From Paraburkholderia phytofirmans PsJN (GTDB lineage Bacteria > Pseudomonadota > Gammaproteobacteria > Burkholderiales > Burkholderiaceae), in NCBI RefSeq assembly GCF_000020125.1, contig NC_010676.1, forward strand, positions 1,302,001 through 1,366,000: DNA of 64,000 bases, read 5' to 3'. Shown here one piece after another: positions 16,862 to 27,077 of the stretch (positions are counted from its first letter, which is position 1; each line of letters starts with the position of its first letter). The notes beneath the pieces were generated by a model. It ran no database searches. It was not told the origin of the DNA and worked only from the letters and a program-made list of their open reading frames with translations. Made by a program: the position numbers and the translations under genes.

Positions 16862-17548
16862 ATGAAACCAATCAAGGCTCTCGTTTTTGATCTTTACGGC
16901 ACGCTTTACGACGTGCACTCCGTTGCCGGCGCGTGCGGTGAGAGGTTCCCGGGGCGGGGCCTCGAGATCAGCATTCTCTGGCGACAAAAGCAGCTCGAAT
17001 ACACATGGTTGCGTACCCTCATGGGCGACTATGTGCCATTCGAGAAAGCGACGGACGATGCGCTTGACTTCGTCGCATCGCACCTGAAACTTTCATTGAC
17101 CACGGCGGCGCACAAGGATCTGTGCGACGCTTATCTCCGGCTTCAACCCTATCCCGGTGTTGAAGCGACGCTTACGAGCCTGCGGGAAAGGGGGCTACCG
17201 CTTGCAATCCTGTCCAACGGATCGTCGTTCTCGATCGGCTCGGTCGTGAAGAATTCGGGCCTTGACCATCTTTTTGACCACCTGATCAGTGTCGAAAGCA
17301 CCAAAGTCTTCAAACCTCACGACGCCGTCTACAGGCTCGCGGAAAATGCACTCGGTTGGTCAAGGGACGAGATCCTTTTCGTGTCGTCGAATGGATGGGA
17401 TGCCTGTGGAGCGCGACACTTCGGGTACCAGGTATGCTGGGTCAACCGTAACGGGAATACGCTCGATGTGCTGGGGCAAAAGCCAGACTTCGCCGTTACC
17501 GATCTGCGGGAATTGCCCGACCTCGTCGGCAATGCCGTGATGTCCTGA
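16862..17548 (+). CDS. (S)-2-haloacid dehalogenase, type II (HAD superfamily)
   Basis: 228 aa from ATG 16862, with AAGGA upstream. Motif I is VFDLYGTLYD with the Asp10 nucleophile, followed by LSNGS (motif II Ser and Asn region) and SSNGWDACGARHFGY (motif III/IV), the pattern of L-2-haloacid dehalogenases. They hydrolyse the carbon-halogen bond of (S)-2-haloacids with inversion to give 2-hydroxyacids. It is the last gene of the sigma54 operon, 72 bases after the symporter. Confidence 0.88.
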   Translation: MKPIKALVFDLYGTLYDVHSVAGACGERFPGRGLEISILWRQKQLEYTWLRTLMGDYVPFEKATDDALDFVASHLKLSLTTAAHKDLCDAYLRLQPYPGVEATLTSLRERGLPLAILSNGSSFSIGSVVKNSGLDHLFDHLISVESTKVFKPHDAVYRLAENALGWSRDEILFVSSNGWDACGARHFGYQVCWVNRNGNTLDVLGQKPDFAVTDLRELPDLVGNAVMS

Positions 17549-18000
17549 CGACGACTGAAGCGCGGCTGCCTGATGCCGCGCCGCCAAGGACGCCGTGAAA
17601 GCGGTCGCAGCGCACGGGCAGCCGTCTCCCGCAAGAACTCATAGCCACTGAGGAGGTATGCGCCACTTTATGCCAGCAACTATTCCAGACCACCTCCGCG
17701 ACCGGCTGTCTGATATCGATGTAGTGCGGCTTTCCATCGAAACGATTGGCCGTGCCCTGATTACAGGAACGCATAACCAAACCGCCAAAAGCACTGGGTC
17801 GTCGCATCCAGCACTTTCTGTTCGTCAAATTCCCGGCGCCTCGCCATTCTGTGTCACCTGTCCATTCATCGCGCAACGCACTTGCGAGTTTCGCTCCGCT
17901 GAGCAATTATAGAGCGAATGATCTAAAATGAGAGGACGGCGCAAACGCAGCCGTGGGCATATGAACTTTGGGAAAGGTTTGCTCTGAAGAGGAGAGAGCC
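17549..18000 (+). other. Intergenic stretch, nothing firmly recognised
   Basis: About 450 bases. An 84-codon frame at 17658-17912 follows a GAGGAGGT sequence, but the spacing to its ATG is too short, and neither it nor the minus-strand frame matches a family I know. It may contain decayed coding sequence. Confidence 0.4.
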
Positions 18001-18654
18001 GTGGGACTGCAGGAGCAATTGGACACCTTCAGGGCCGACTTTGCGCGCACTGCGCCGTCGGGGCGCGTCGTGCTCTATGAGGCCAGGATCGAAGAACTGC
18101 GCGCCAGCTTCGCGCTGGGGGAAGCGGTGAGAACCGGCGATAAGGCACCTGACTTCTCGTTGCCGGATGTAGGAGGCAATCCAGTTTCGCTGTCTGATCT
18201 GTTGCTGCGTGGTTCCGTCGTCGTCACGTTTTACCGCGGCGGATGGTGTCCGTATTGCAATATCCAGTTGCGTGCCTACCAGACAATCCTTCCAGAGATG
18301 GGTGCGCTGGGTGCCCGGTTGGTCGCGATTTCGCCGCAGCTTCCCGACGGTTCGCTCAGCACCGCGCAGACAAACGCACTCACCTTCGATGTCCTCAGCG
18401 ATGTCGGCGATGCCGTCGCACGCCGCTACGGGCTTGTTTATGCACTCCCCGAGGACCTCCGCGATGCGCTGCGCTCTAACAACAAGGCACTCCCCGTAAT
18501 CAATGGCGACGGGAGCTGGGAACTGCCGCTCCCTGCCACGTACGTGATTGGCCCCGATGGGCATATTGCGCTTGCCAGTATTGAGGTCGATTACCGGAAG
18601 CGGCTCGAGCCGGATGCGATCCTCGCCGCGGTGAAGTCGCTTCGGGCGGTGTGA
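18001..18654 (+). CDS. AhpC/TSA-family peroxiredoxin-like protein with intact CxxC
   Basis: 217 aa from GTG 18001, chosen because a GAGGAGAG ribosome site precedes it; a longer frame to 17968 reads through that site. The active-site motif is GGWCPYCN (Cys83, Cys86), intact unlike the paralogue at 4880. It probably reduces peroxides using a thiol donor. It opens a tight operon with an EamA exporter and two glutathione transferases (gaps of 3, 10 and 29 bases), consistent with thiol-linked detoxification. Confidence 0.87.
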   Translation: MGLQEQLDTFRADFARTAPSGRVVLYEARIEELRASFALGEAVRTGDKAPDFSLPDVGGNPVSLSDLLLRGSVVVTFYRGGWCPYCNIQLRAYQTILPEMGALGARLVAISPQLPDGSLSTAQTNALTFDVLSDVGDAVARRYGLVYALPEDLRDALRSNNKALPVINGDGSWELPLPATYVIGPDGHIALASIEVDYRKRLEPDAILAAVKSLRAV

Positions 18655-18657
18655 TCG

Positions 18658-19641
18658 ATGGCCAACGGCAAGGTATCAGACGCGATGGCCGTTGACGCCG
18701 AGCCGACGACGCAGCGAGGTGCCTCACGCGCACGTTTGGCGGGGTTCGCCTGCGCGGCGCTTACCGTCATGATCTTTTCGGGCTGGTTTGTTGTGACACG
18801 TTTCGGTGTCACACGCGAGCTTCGCATCTGGGATATTGCGGCGCTCCGGTTCGGCATTGGCGCCATGCTTCTCGCTCCGGCGGTCGTGCGCCGGGGTTCG
18901 CGCCTGCCCATCGCAGCCTGGGGCGAAGGTCTGTTATTCGCCGTGCTCTGGGGCGTGCCTTTCGTGCTGCTCGTCGCGCTCGGGTTGAAGCTGACTTCTG
19001 CGGCTGAGGCCGCATCCGTTGCGCCAACGTTGATGCCTGTCTTTGCTGGCGTGTTTGCCTGGTGTTTCCTGCGCGAGCGGCAGGGAAGCTTACGCTGGCT
19101 CGGGTATGCGGCGATCGTCACCGGCCTTGTCTGCCTGGTGAGTGCCGGTGCGGCAGCCCGCGGCGCGCCGGACCTCTGGGGTATCGCCGCGCTGGCCGCA
19201 GCGGCCGTCATGTGGGCTATCTATACGCTGCTTTTTCGCCGTAGCGGGCTGACACCGGTCCAGTCCGCCGCACTGATCTGCGTCTGGTCTGCGGCACTCT
19301 ATCTTCCGGCTTATCTGCTCCTGGGTCTCAGCCGGTTCAGCCTGGCCTCACAAGGCGAGATCGCGCTGCAGGTCTGCTATCAGGGCGTGCTGATGAGCGG
19401 CGTCGCGCTGATCACCTATAACCGTGCCGTCTCCCTGCTCGGTTCTTCGGCTGCGACCGCTGTCATTGCGCTGCTCCCTGCTGTTGCCTCGATTCTCGCC
19501 ATCCCTGTTCTCGGCGAAATACCGTCGCTGGCCGAAGGGATGTCGATCGCCGTCATCGTTCTCGGCGTGCTGCTCGCTTCCAGGCCAGCGGCCGCGGGCC
19601 GAGCATCCACGCGCCCTTCATCCACCCGTCCGCAAGCCTGA
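18658..19641 (+). CDS. EamA/DMT-family transporter
   Basis: 327 aa with ten hydrophobic helices in two EamA repeats. These families export metabolites and drugs; the substrate cannot be read from sequence. It starts 3 bases after the peroxiredoxin stop and is followed by two GST genes, so it may export conjugates or a stress metabolite (inference). Confidence 0.87.
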   Translation: MANGKVSDAMAVDAEPTTQRGASRARLAGFACAALTVMIFSGWFVVTRFGVTRELRIWDIAALRFGIGAMLLAPAVVRRGSRLPIAAWGEGLLFAVLWGVPFVLLVALGLKLTSAAEAASVAPTLMPVFAGVFAWCFLRERQGSLRWLGYAAIVTGLVCLVSAGAAARGAPDLWGIAALAAAAVMWAIYTLLFRRSGLTPVQSAALICVWSAALYLPAYLLLGLSRFSLASQGEIALQVCYQGVLMSGVALITYNRAVSLLGSSAATAVIALLPAVASILAIPVLGEIPSLAEGMSIAVIVLGVLLASRPAAAGRASTRPSSTRPQA

Positions 19642-19651
19642 GAATACCGCC

Positions 19652-20356
19652 ATGATCCGTTTTTATTTCCACCCGACGCCAAACCCAGCCAAGATAGCTC
19701 TGTTTCTTGAGGAGACGGGTCTGCCCTATGAGGTGGTTCCCATCGATACGAGCAAGGGCGAACAGCACACAGCGCAATTCCGCGTGATCAATCCCAACGG
19801 CAAGGTGCCCGCCATCGTTGATACCGAAGGGCCGGGCGGCAAGGAGGCGCGCGTGTTCGACTCCACCGCGATCCTGCTCTATCTGGCGGAGAAGACCGGC
19901 AATTTGCAGGGCGCGCCGCAGGACAGGCCAGAACTGCTTTCCTGGCTCCTGTTCCTCGCCTCGGGCCTCGGCCCGTTTTCGGGCCAGGCCGTGCACTTCC
20001 AGTTCGCCGCGCCCGAAGGACTCGACTATGCGGTGAACCGTTATCGACGCGAGGCAGAGCGCCATTATCAGGTTCTGAACGATCATCTGGAAGGGCGATC
20101 GTATATCGTCGGCGAAACGTACACGATCGCGGATATCTCGGCCTGGGGATGGCTCGATCGCGCCTCGCGCGTGCTCAAAGGCGCAGACGATCCGCTGGCG
20201 GCGTTTCCGAATCTCAGGCGTCTGTTCGAAACGGTCGATGCACGTCCCGCGGTGGCCCGCGCCAGAGCAGTCGGCAAGGACCACGAGTTCAAGAAGGTCA
20301 ACGACGAGGAGACCCGACGTGCGCTTTTCCCGTCCAACTATTCCCCGGTGGCCTAG
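19652..20356 (+). CDS. Glutathione S-transferase (GstB/YfcG-like)
   Basis: 234 aa from ATG 19652. The N-terminal thioredoxin-like domain has FYFHPTPNPAKIALFLEE, the cis-Pro motif NGKVPAIVD and DSTAILLYLAEK (glutathione-binding). The C-terminal helical domain carries SYIVGETYTIADISAWGW. It is in the peroxiredoxin-EamA-GST-YghU operon. It likely acts as a glutathione-dependent transferase or disulfide-bond reductase. Confidence 0.88.
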   Translation: MIRFYFHPTPNPAKIALFLEETGLPYEVVPIDTSKGEQHTAQFRVINPNGKVPAIVDTEGPGGKEARVFDSTAILLYLAEKTGNLQGAPQDRPELLSWLLFLASGLGPFSGQAVHFQFAAPEGLDYAVNRYRREAERHYQVLNDHLEGRSYIVGETYTIADISAWGWLDRASRVLKGADDPLAAFPNLRRLFETVDARPAVARARAVGKDHEFKKVNDEETRRALFPSNYSPVA

Positions 20357-20385
20357 GCCGACACTGAGCAGCGATGGAGAACAGC

Positions 20386-21264
20386 ATGGCAGATTCTCAC
20401 GACTATATTCCCCCGAAGGTCTGGACCTGGAACAAGCCCAGCGGCGGCGCCTTCGCGAACATCAACCGGCCAATCGCCGGGCCGACGCATGAGAAAGTGT
20501 TGCCGGTCGGGCGCCACCCGCTGCAGCTTTACTCGCTGGGCACACCCAACGGCGTGAAGGTCACGATCCTGCTGGAGGAACTGCTCGCGGCCGGCTATGC
20601 CGGCGCCGAGTATGACGCATGGTTGATTAGGATCGGCGAGGGTGAGCAGTTCGGCAGCGGTTTCGTGGACATCAATCCGAACTCGAAGATCCCGGCACTG
20701 CTGGACCGCAGCGGGCCGAAGCCGGTCCGCGTGTTCGAATCGGGCTCGATCCTGCTGTATCTGGCCGAGAAGTTCGGGGCGTTCCTTCCGAAAGACGTCG
20801 AGACCCGTACCGAGACGCTGAACTGGCTGTTCTGGCAGATGGGCAGCGCGCCGTATCTGGGCGGCGGCTTCGGCCACTTTTACGCCTATGCGCCGATGAA
20901 GATCGAGTACGCGATCGACCGTTTCGCCATGGAAGTAAAGCGCCAGCTCGACGTGCTCGACCAGCGCCTTGCTGGCAACGAGTATCTTGCCGGCGATGAA
21001 TACACCATCGCCGACATGGCGGTGTTTCCCTGGTACGGCGGTCTCGTCAAAGGCTGGCAATACGGTGCGGCGGAATTCCTGTCCGTGCAGGACTACGCGA
21101 ACGTTCAGCGCTGGGCCGACATGCTTCTTGCACGGCCAGCCGTGAGACGCGGCCGCATGGTCAACCGGACGAGCGGCGATTTATCCGGCCAGCTTCGCGA
21201 GCGGCACGACGCCAGCGATTTCGAGACCACGACTCAGGACAGGATAGAAGGGGTGCACCCATGA
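20386..21264 (+). CDS. yghU: Nu-class glutathione transferase YghU (organic hydroperoxide/disulfide reductase)
   Basis: 292 aa. The sequence is very close to E. coli YghU throughout: VWTWNKPSGGAFANINRP, HPLQLYSLGTPNGVKVTI, NPNSKIPALLDRSG and the C-terminal ERHDASDFET. YghU binds two glutathiones and reduces organic hydroperoxides and small disulfides. The start at 20386 is preferred over 20374 because GGAG lies 6 bases upstream. It ends the thiol-detoxification operon. Confidence 0.92.
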   Translation: MADSHDYIPPKVWTWNKPSGGAFANINRPIAGPTHEKVLPVGRHPLQLYSLGTPNGVKVTILLEELLAAGYAGAEYDAWLIRIGEGEQFGSGFVDINPNSKIPALLDRSGPKPVRVFESGSILLYLAEKFGAFLPKDVETRTETLNWLFWQMGSAPYLGGGFGHFYAYAPMKIEYAIDRFAMEVKRQLDVLDQRLAGNEYLAGDEYTIADMAVFPWYGGLVKGWQYGAAEFLSVQDYANVQRWADMLLARPAVRRGRMVNRTSGDLSGQLRERHDASDFETTTQDRIEGVHP

Positions 21265-21406
21265 AGGTCGAAGGCCTAAGAGCACGGCGGCGAGCCGTCT
21301 CGTAACGGGTGACTCGCACCGCAATCTCATTCAGGTGTTGCTGACGATGACTGGCTTTTGGCTTACGCAAAACGTGCTCGGCCTTTTCGCGCCAAGCGGT
21401 GTCTTG

Positions 21407-21700
21407 TTAAAGACACTCCATCTCACGCCATTTCAAATGACCGTCGCCGTTGATGCGAATCCGGACTAGTTGCTGACGCGTGCCGGGGCTGGGTGGCTTC
21501 CCAGATCGCCGCTGCGTCAGCCGCATCATTCTTGTTCGACTTGACGAACGGTCGCATGAACTAGGCTGCGATGAGCCGCCCGTCGTAGCACACGACGGGC
21601 GCTGCCGCAGGGTTCCATGACGAGGGTCTGGTATCCAAACGATGCTGCCATCATGGGTTCGTCCATGGACCCACACAGAAATGTTCTGACCACTATCCGG
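21407..21700 (-). pseudogene. Remnant of an IS110-family transposase
   Basis: Translated on the minus strand, two pieces in different frames match the N-terminal part of IS110 transposases: VMEPCGSARRVLRR (family MEACGSAHHW region) and LIAA-stop-FMRPFVKSNKNDAADAAAIW (family VRPFVKSNKNDAADAEAIW). A stop codon and a frameshift interrupt them, so it is inactive. Confidence 0.75.
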
Positions 21701-21787
21701 CGTCCTGCGGAAAGGCGGAAAACGCGTGTATCTCCTGTTGCGTAAGTACGGCCGACATTACAACGATCACAACCAACGGCAGTAGCT

Positions 21788-22684
21788 CTAGCCCGGTCCG
21801 TCGCTCGCGGCCGCCAGAAGTGGCACGACAAGATCGCTGATCGGTGTGGGAATGCCGTGCAATCGACCGCGCTGCTGCACGACCCCATTCCGGCTCTCCC
21901 ATTCGAGAGGACGTCCACCTAGGCGGTCGGCGAGGATGGACGTACCCAGGTCGGGCGGGGAGTCACGAAATCCATCGACGATCTCTTGCGGGACCTCGTC
22001 GCCCAACGTCGCACCCTCCGCGCGGGCAACCTCAAGACATTCACGTAGATAGGCCAGAGACAGCGTGGTGATATCGGTTCGGGAAAACATACCCGCGCGG
22101 CGACCTGTCAGAACCATTAAACCCGCGACAGCGTTCTGTAGAAGCTTCCGCCATGCCACGGACGTGAAATCCGCCGCTATGTCGACCGAAACTCGTGTGC
22201 CGCGCAGCGCCGCCAACACGACGGCGATTCCCGGCGTGTCCGGCAGCGTGAGGCGCGGTTTGCCGCGCAGCCACACCGAGGCGTCCGGATCGCGTTGAGC
22301 GGGAAACCATACCACCGAAGGCAGCACCGGGTTGCCGGACAGATATGGCGCGACGAGCGCTTTCTGGTCGACACCGTTTTGCAGCATGCAAACGACCGTC
22401 TTGTGACTGCATAGTGCAGAAAACCACGGGGCCGCCGCTTTCACCTGTGTCGACTTGACTGCAACGAGAACAAGGTCGAAGGTATTTTTGATCTCCGCCG
22501 GATCGGTCTGCGCCGGACCCGGTACAACGATACGGCCGCCGTCGAAGCGCAGTTCGAGGCGCTCGTGCGCCGTGCGTCCGCAAACCGTCGGTGTGCGTCC
22601 GGCCTCATGGAGCGCTGCCGCCACGGTCGTGCCGATTGCCCCCGGACCAACGACGGCGACGCTTGGATTTTCAGAGATCGTCAT
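21788..22684 (-). CDS. 2-dehydropantoate 2-reductase family oxidoreductase (PanE/ApbA-like)
   Basis: 298 aa from ATG 22684. The NADP-binding loop is VAVVGPGAIGTTVAAALHEAG, followed by the ketopantoate-reductase core LVAVKSTQVKAAAPW, MLQNGVDQ and the C-terminal WRKLLQNAVAGLM. The family reduces 2-oxoacids with a branched hydroxymethyl group. As the last gene of a catabolic operon it may act on another 2-oxoacid rather than serve pantothenate synthesis (inference). Confidence 0.85.
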   Translation of the reverse strand: MTISENPSVAVVGPGAIGTTVAAALHEAGRTPTVCGRTAHERLELRFDGGRIVVPGPAQTDPAEIKNTFDLVLVAVKSTQVKAAAPWFSALCSHKTVVCMLQNGVDQKALVAPYLSGNPVLPSVVWFPAQRDPDASVWLRGKPRLTLPDTPGIAVVLAALRGTRVSVDIAADFTSVAWRKLLQNAVAGLMVLTGRRAGMFSRTDITTLSLAYLRECLEVARAEGATLGDEVPQEIVDGFRDSPPDLGTSILADRLGGRPLEWESRNGVVQQRGRLHGIPTPISDLVVPLLAAASDGPG

Positions 22685-22883
22685 TACTATACTGTCCTGA
22701 TCTGGGTGGCCCACCGCCTTGTCGCTTCGCGAACTTCCGTCGCTGTATAACTTCGCACGCACCGCGCCGCTCGCGTGGCCGCCTGTGACATCGCGGGACA
22801 CGCCGGCGCAACGCCCGTCGGATATAACTGGTCAGGCCTTCGATCCGAGTGCGGCGCGACGGTGAACCCGGTGGCTCTATAGA

Positions 22884-24218
22884 TCATCGGCTGTTCATAG
22901 CCGTCGCCGGGGCGTCCGGCGCCGCGATTTTCCCACTCAGTGCCTTCAGCCCGAACGTCGCCACGAACGTTAGCAACGCACACGCAACCATGAAATAGCC
23001 CGGCGCGGCTAGATCGCCTGTACGACTGATCAGCCATGTGCCGATTAACGGCGCGGTGCCGCTGAAGAGGGTGAAGCTGAGATTGAATGCGAGCGCGACG
23101 CCGCTAAAGCGCACGCGCGTAGGGAACATATCCGCGATGATGCAGGCAAAAGTACCGTTGATCAGCGCCGCGCCCAATCCGCCAAGCAGCATCAGCACGA
23201 TCAGATCCATCTGGTGACTGACTGCCGCGTGATAGAACGGCATCGTCAGGATGATCAGCAGCAGAGCGCCTGCGCGCATCAGATGGCGGCGCGGCATGCT
23301 GTCCCCGATCCGCCCGACGATCAGAATGCCGATCGACGCAGTCGCCAGCGCCACGTTCTGACCTAGCGCGACCTGGTGCGGATCGTAGTGCAGCACCTTG
23401 TCCAGATACGCGGGCATGTGCGCGAACAGCAGGCCGTTGTAGCCGGCCGTCGCGCACGTCGTCAGAATGCCCAGCACCACGGGCCGCCAGTGCTCGCGCA
23501 GCAGTTCGGCAAACGGGTGCTTCGAGGCGAACTGCTTCATATGCGCGAATTCCGGCGTTTCTTCGAGCTTGCGGCGCAGCCAGAAACCGAGCAGCCCGAT
23601 CACGCCACCGAAGATGAACGCGAAGCGCCAGCCGTAAGCCGCGACGTCATCCGGCGTCAGGACGGCATGTACGCCCAGGTTCACGGCCGCCGCGAGCAAC
23701 ACGCCAGAGTTGACGCAGAAGAACACGATCCCGCAGACGAAGCCCGCGCGCCGCGGGACGGTTTCGACCACGTAGGTAATCGACCCGGGCAGTTCGCCGC
23801 CAAGACAGAATCCCTGCACGAGCCGCAGCAGGATCATCGTGAAGGTTGCGGCGATGCCCCAGCTCGCGTAGGTCGGCACGAGCCCCATGCCGATGGTCGA
23901 CAGCGACACGATGATCACCGAGACAATGAACACGCGCCGTCGCCCGAAGCGGTCGCCGAACCAGCTGAGCACCGCGCCGCCGACGGGCCGCGATAGATAG
24001 CCGATCGCGAACACCGCGAACGACAGCAGCAAGGCCATCATCGGATCGAGCATCGAAAAGAACGCGCGGCCGATGAATTGCGCGAACACACCATAGACGA
24101 CGAAGTCGTAGAACTCCAGCGCGCCGCCGAGACTCGCGAGGATAATGAGCCGCCACTGACCCGCCGTCAGGCGGTTGAACGAGGCACTGCGTACGTTGAC
24201 CGCTTCGAGGTTCTGCAT
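22884..24218 (-). CDS. MFS transporter, metabolite:proton symporter (MHS) type
   Basis: 444 aa with 12 membrane helices and the MHS signatures GALEFYDFVVYGVFAQFIG and GDRFGRRRVFIVSV, with LRLVQGFCLGGELPGSITYV in helix 4-5. MHS carriers import organic acids with protons. It is in the minus-strand operon that runs from the MFS/SDR pair down to the PanE-like gene. Confidence 0.88.
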   Translation of the reverse strand: MQNLEAVNVRSASFNRLTAGQWRLIILASLGGALEFYDFVVYGVFAQFIGRAFFSMLDPMMALLLSFAVFAIGYLSRPVGGAVLSWFGDRFGRRRVFIVSVIIVSLSTIGMGLVPTYASWGIAATFTMILLRLVQGFCLGGELPGSITYVVETVPRRAGFVCGIVFFCVNSGVLLAAAVNLGVHAVLTPDDVAAYGWRFAFIFGGVIGLLGFWLRRKLEETPEFAHMKQFASKHPFAELLREHWRPVVLGILTTCATAGYNGLLFAHMPAYLDKVLHYDPHQVALGQNVALATASIGILIVGRIGDSMPRRHLMRAGALLLIILTMPFYHAAVSHQMDLIVLMLLGGLGAALINGTFACIIADMFPTRVRFSGVALAFNLSFTLFSGTAPLIGTWLISRTGDLAAPGYFMVACALLTFVATFGLKALSGKIAAPDAPATAMNSR

Positions 24219-24309
24219 CGTGTCTCCAGATGCATGGCTTATCTATAGATCCGGCGCGTCTGCCATGCAGCGACGGCCGGTGTTCGCTAGAAACCAGAAA
24301 CCCGCTCTG

Positions 24310-25203
24310 TCATTCGGGCGTGGCCGTTTGTAATCCGACCGTCGCGATCTGCGAAATATCGGCGTCGCCGAGACCTTGCTCGACCGCCTGCGTCAGCCAG
24401 CGCCGCACTAACGCTGCGACCGGCAGCGTCGTATCGCTCTCGCGCGCCAGCGACTCGACGGCATCGAGGTCTTTCAGCATCGTGCGGATCGTGCCGGAGG
24501 CCTGCGCAGGTGGCACGATCATGCGCGGCATCAACGTTTGCAGCAGTACCGAATCAGCCCAGCCGCCGGCGAGCGCGGCGGGAATCCGCGCCGTGTCGAT
24601 GCCGGCATGGCGGGCGAGGCGGGTCGCTTCGGCGAGCGCCGCGATGGTCGTCATCACGATGGTCTGATTCGCCAGCTTCGTGGCCTGTCCCGCGCCGCTG
24701 CCGCCCATGCGCGTGACGCGCGCGGCGTAACCACGAAGGATCGGCGTCAACGTCTCGATCAGCGTGGCGTCGCCGCCCGCCATGATCGCGAGCGTGCCTG
24801 CCGCAGCGCCGGACGTGCCGCCCGACACCGGCGCGTCGATCCAGTCGCCGCCGGTCTGTTCGCGCCAGCGCCGTGCGAAGGCTCGGGTTTGCGACGGCGC
24901 GAGCGTCGAATGATCGACCAGCGTGGCGCCGCGGCGCGCGCGGTTTGCGAGTCCGTCGACGCCGAACGCCACCGCCTCGACCGCCGCCGCGTCCGCCAGA
25001 CATAGCATCACGATGCCGGCGCCGGCCGCGACCTGAGCCGGCGACTCGCATGCCACGCAATTCGTCGCCGACGCCTGCAATGCCGCAGCCTTTTCGTTCG
25101 AACGATTCCACACTCGCAGCGCGTGACCCGCATCTGCGAGACGCTGCGCCATCGGCCAGCCCATCTTGCCGAGCCCACAAAAACCGAGGCGAGCGCTGGT
25201 CAT
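24310..25203 (-). CDS. NAD(P)-dependent 3-hydroxyisobutyrate dehydrogenase-like oxidoreductase
   Basis: 297 aa from ATG 25203, whose ATG overlaps the stop of the dehydratase gene (ATGA). It has the Rossmann motif [20 protein letters not shown], the substrate loop [16 protein letters not shown] and the catalytic-lysine helix [10 protein letters not shown], all family features. The family oxidises beta-hydroxyacids (3-hydroxyisobutyrate, tartronate semialdehyde, 6-phosphogluconate relatives). Following an IlvD/Edd dehydratase it suggests a hydroxy- or sugar-acid pathway. Confidence 0.88.
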   Translation of the reverse strand: MTSARLGFCGLGKMGWPMAQRLADAGHALRVWNRSNEKAAALQASATNCVACESPAQVAAGAGIVMLCLADAAAVEAVAFGVDGLANRARRGATLVDHSTLAPSQTRAFARRWREQTGGDWIDAPVSGGTSGAAAGTLAIMAGGDATLIETLTPILRGYAARVTRMGGSGAGQATKLANQTIVMTTIAALAEATRLARHAGIDTARIPAALAGGWADSVLLQTLMPRMIVPPAQASGTIRTMLKDLDAVESLARESDTTLPVAALVRRWLTQAVEQGLGDADISQIATVGLQTATPE

Positions 25204-26966
25204 GCGGCGGCTCCGTCGTCGCCGGGCGTGGGTTCGTCGTATGGCCATTCAACGTTGCCCGAATGCGTCACCGCGCCGAGATGCGCGGGCCGCACCAACG
25301 CTTCGTATTTTTCGAGCACCCCCGCGAGCCGGCGCGACGCGCGCGCTGGCGCGTCGGCGCGGCGACGGGCGAGTTCGTCGTCGGACAGGTCGACGCGCAG
25401 AATGCCTGCGCGCGCGTCGATATGCACGCGGTCGTCATTGCGCAACAGGCCGATCGGGCCACCCGCCGCCGCTTCCGGGCCGACATAGCCGATGCACATG
25501 CCACGTGTCGCGCCCGAAAACCGACCGTCGGTCAACAACGCCACTTTCTCGCCCATGCCCTGACCGTAGATCGCTGCTGTCACACCCAGCATTTCGCGCA
25601 TACCGGGACCGCCTTTCGGCCCTTCGTTACGGATCACGAGCACGTCGCCTTCGCGGTAGTCGCGCGCCGCGACAACCGCCATGCAGTCTTCTTCGCATTC
25701 GAATACACGCACCGCGCCCGTGAACGAAAGCGATTTGAGCCCGGCGATTTTCAGACATGCGCCGTCCGGCGCGAGGTTGCCACGCAGGATCACGAGTCCG
25801 CCGTTTTCGCCGAGCGGCTCGTCGCACGGACGCACGACGATGCCGTCCGGTCCGCTGAACGCGCTCAATGCTTCGGCGAGCGTGCCGCCGCCGAACGCGG
25901 GCACATCGCCATGCAGGAAGCCGCCTGCCAGCAGCGCGTTCAACACGGCCGGCACGCCGCCCGCGTGATGCAGATCCTGCGCGAGATAGCGGCCGCCTGG
26001 TTGCAGATCGCCGATCAGCGGAATTTTCGCGAACACGCGTTGCACGTCGTCCAGCGCGAAGCGAATGCCGGCCTCGTTCGCGATGGCCGGAATGTGCAGC
26101 GCGGCATTGGTCGAACCGCCGGTCGCGGCAACTGCCGCGCAGGCGTTCTCCAGGCTTTCCATCGTAACGAGATCGCGCGGCAAGGGCCCGCCTTGCGTCA
26201 GGATACGCATGACTGTCTCGCCGGCGCGGCGCGCAATCGCAATCCGTTCGCTGTAGACGGCGGGCACCATCGCGGAGCCCAGCGGCGCGAGGCCAAGCGT
26301 TTCCGCGACCATCGCCATGGTATTCGCGGTGAACTGGCCGGGACACGATCCGGCAGTCGGCGTGCATTGTTTTTCGATGGCGTCAAGTTGCGCGCGGCTC
26401 ATGTCGCCACGCTGCGTGGTGCCGACCGCTTCGATTGTCGTGAGAATCGTCGACTGGCGTTGCAGGCCGGTGCCGGCGCCGCCGGGCAACTGACCGGGTG
26501 CGACGCCGGGCAGCATTGCGCCGCCGAACAGGAACACACCGGGCACGTTGACGCGCACCATGCCCATCAGGATGCCGGGCAAGGTCTTGTCGCAACCGGC
26601 GACGCCGATCAGTGCGTCGTAGTTATGCGCACGCACGAACAGTTCGACGCTGTCCGCGACCACTTCGCGCGACACGAGGCTCATCCTCATGCCGGAGTGA
26701 TTCATCGACGTGCCGTCCGACACCGAGATCGCCGAGCCGCGGATCGGCACGCCACCGCCCGCTGCAATGCCGAGGCGCACGTTGTCGGAGACCTGGTTCA
26801 GCGACATCGAACACGGGGTGTTCTCGCCGAACGTATCGACGATCGCGACGAACGGCTTTTGCATGGATTCGTCGTCGAGGCCGGTAGCGCGAAGGAACGC
26901 GCGATGCGGCGCGCGGGTGACGCCGTCGGTCACCCTGCGCGAGCGATGTTTGTGCAGATTGGTCAT
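25200..26966 (-). CDS. IlvD/Edd-family dehydratase
   Basis: 588 aa. The iron-sulfur ligands typical of IlvD are present: Cys52 (ENTPCSMS), Cys125 ([10 protein letters not shown]) and the [17 protein letters not shown] segment (Cys201, Cys208). The C-terminal signature [13 protein letters not shown] is intact. These enzymes dehydrate 2,3-dihydroxyacids or sugar acids to 2-oxoacids. Sitting in an inducible-looking operon with an SDR, a hydroxyacid dehydrogenase and two carriers, it is more likely catabolic than the housekeeping branched-chain enzyme (inference). Confidence 0.88.
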   Translation of the reverse strand: MTNLHKHRSRRVTDGVTRAPHRAFLRATGLDDESMQKPFVAIVDTFGENTPCSMSLNQVSDNVRLGIAAGGGVPIRGSAISVSDGTSMNHSGMRMSLVSREVVADSVELFVRAHNYDALIGVAGCDKTLPGILMGMVRVNVPGVFLFGGAMLPGVAPGQLPGGAGTGLQRQSTILTTIEAVGTTQRGDMSRAQLDAIEKQCTPTAGSCPGQFTANTMAMVAETLGLAPLGSAMVPAVYSERIAIARRAGETVMRILTQGGPLPRDLVTMESLENACAAVAATGGSTNAALHIPAIANEAGIRFALDDVQRVFAKIPLIGDLQPGGRYLAQDLHHAGGVPAVLNALLAGGFLHGDVPAFGGGTLAEALSAFSGPDGIVVRPCDEPLGENGGLVILRGNLAPDGACLKIAGLKSLSFTGAVRVFECEEDCMAVVAARDYREGDVLVIRNEGPKGGPGMREMLGVTAAIYGQGMGEKVALLTDGRFSGATRGMCIGYVGPEAAAGGPIGLLRNDDRVHIDARAGILRVDLSDDELARRRADAPARASRRLAGVLEKYEALVRPAHLGAVTHSGNVEWPYDEPTPGDDGAAA

Positions 26967-27077
26967 GTGGGAAAGTCCGTTTTCTCTTGAAACTCGTGCA
27001 GTGCTCAGGCGATGGTTCGTTCAACTGCGCGCACCGCCAACTGCCGTCCGTTGCCGCTCAACTTTGCTCAACTTCGC

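Noticed and set aside
17658..17912. 84-codon plus-strand frame before the second peroxiredoxin gene
   Set aside because: The Shine-Dalgarno-like GAGGAGGT abuts the ATG with no spacing, and there is no recognisable family.
24873..26990. 705-codon plus-strand frame opposite the dehydratase gene
   Set aside because: It is a high-GC shadow of the IlvD/Edd and dehydrogenase genes, rich in Arg/His/Ala, with no domain.
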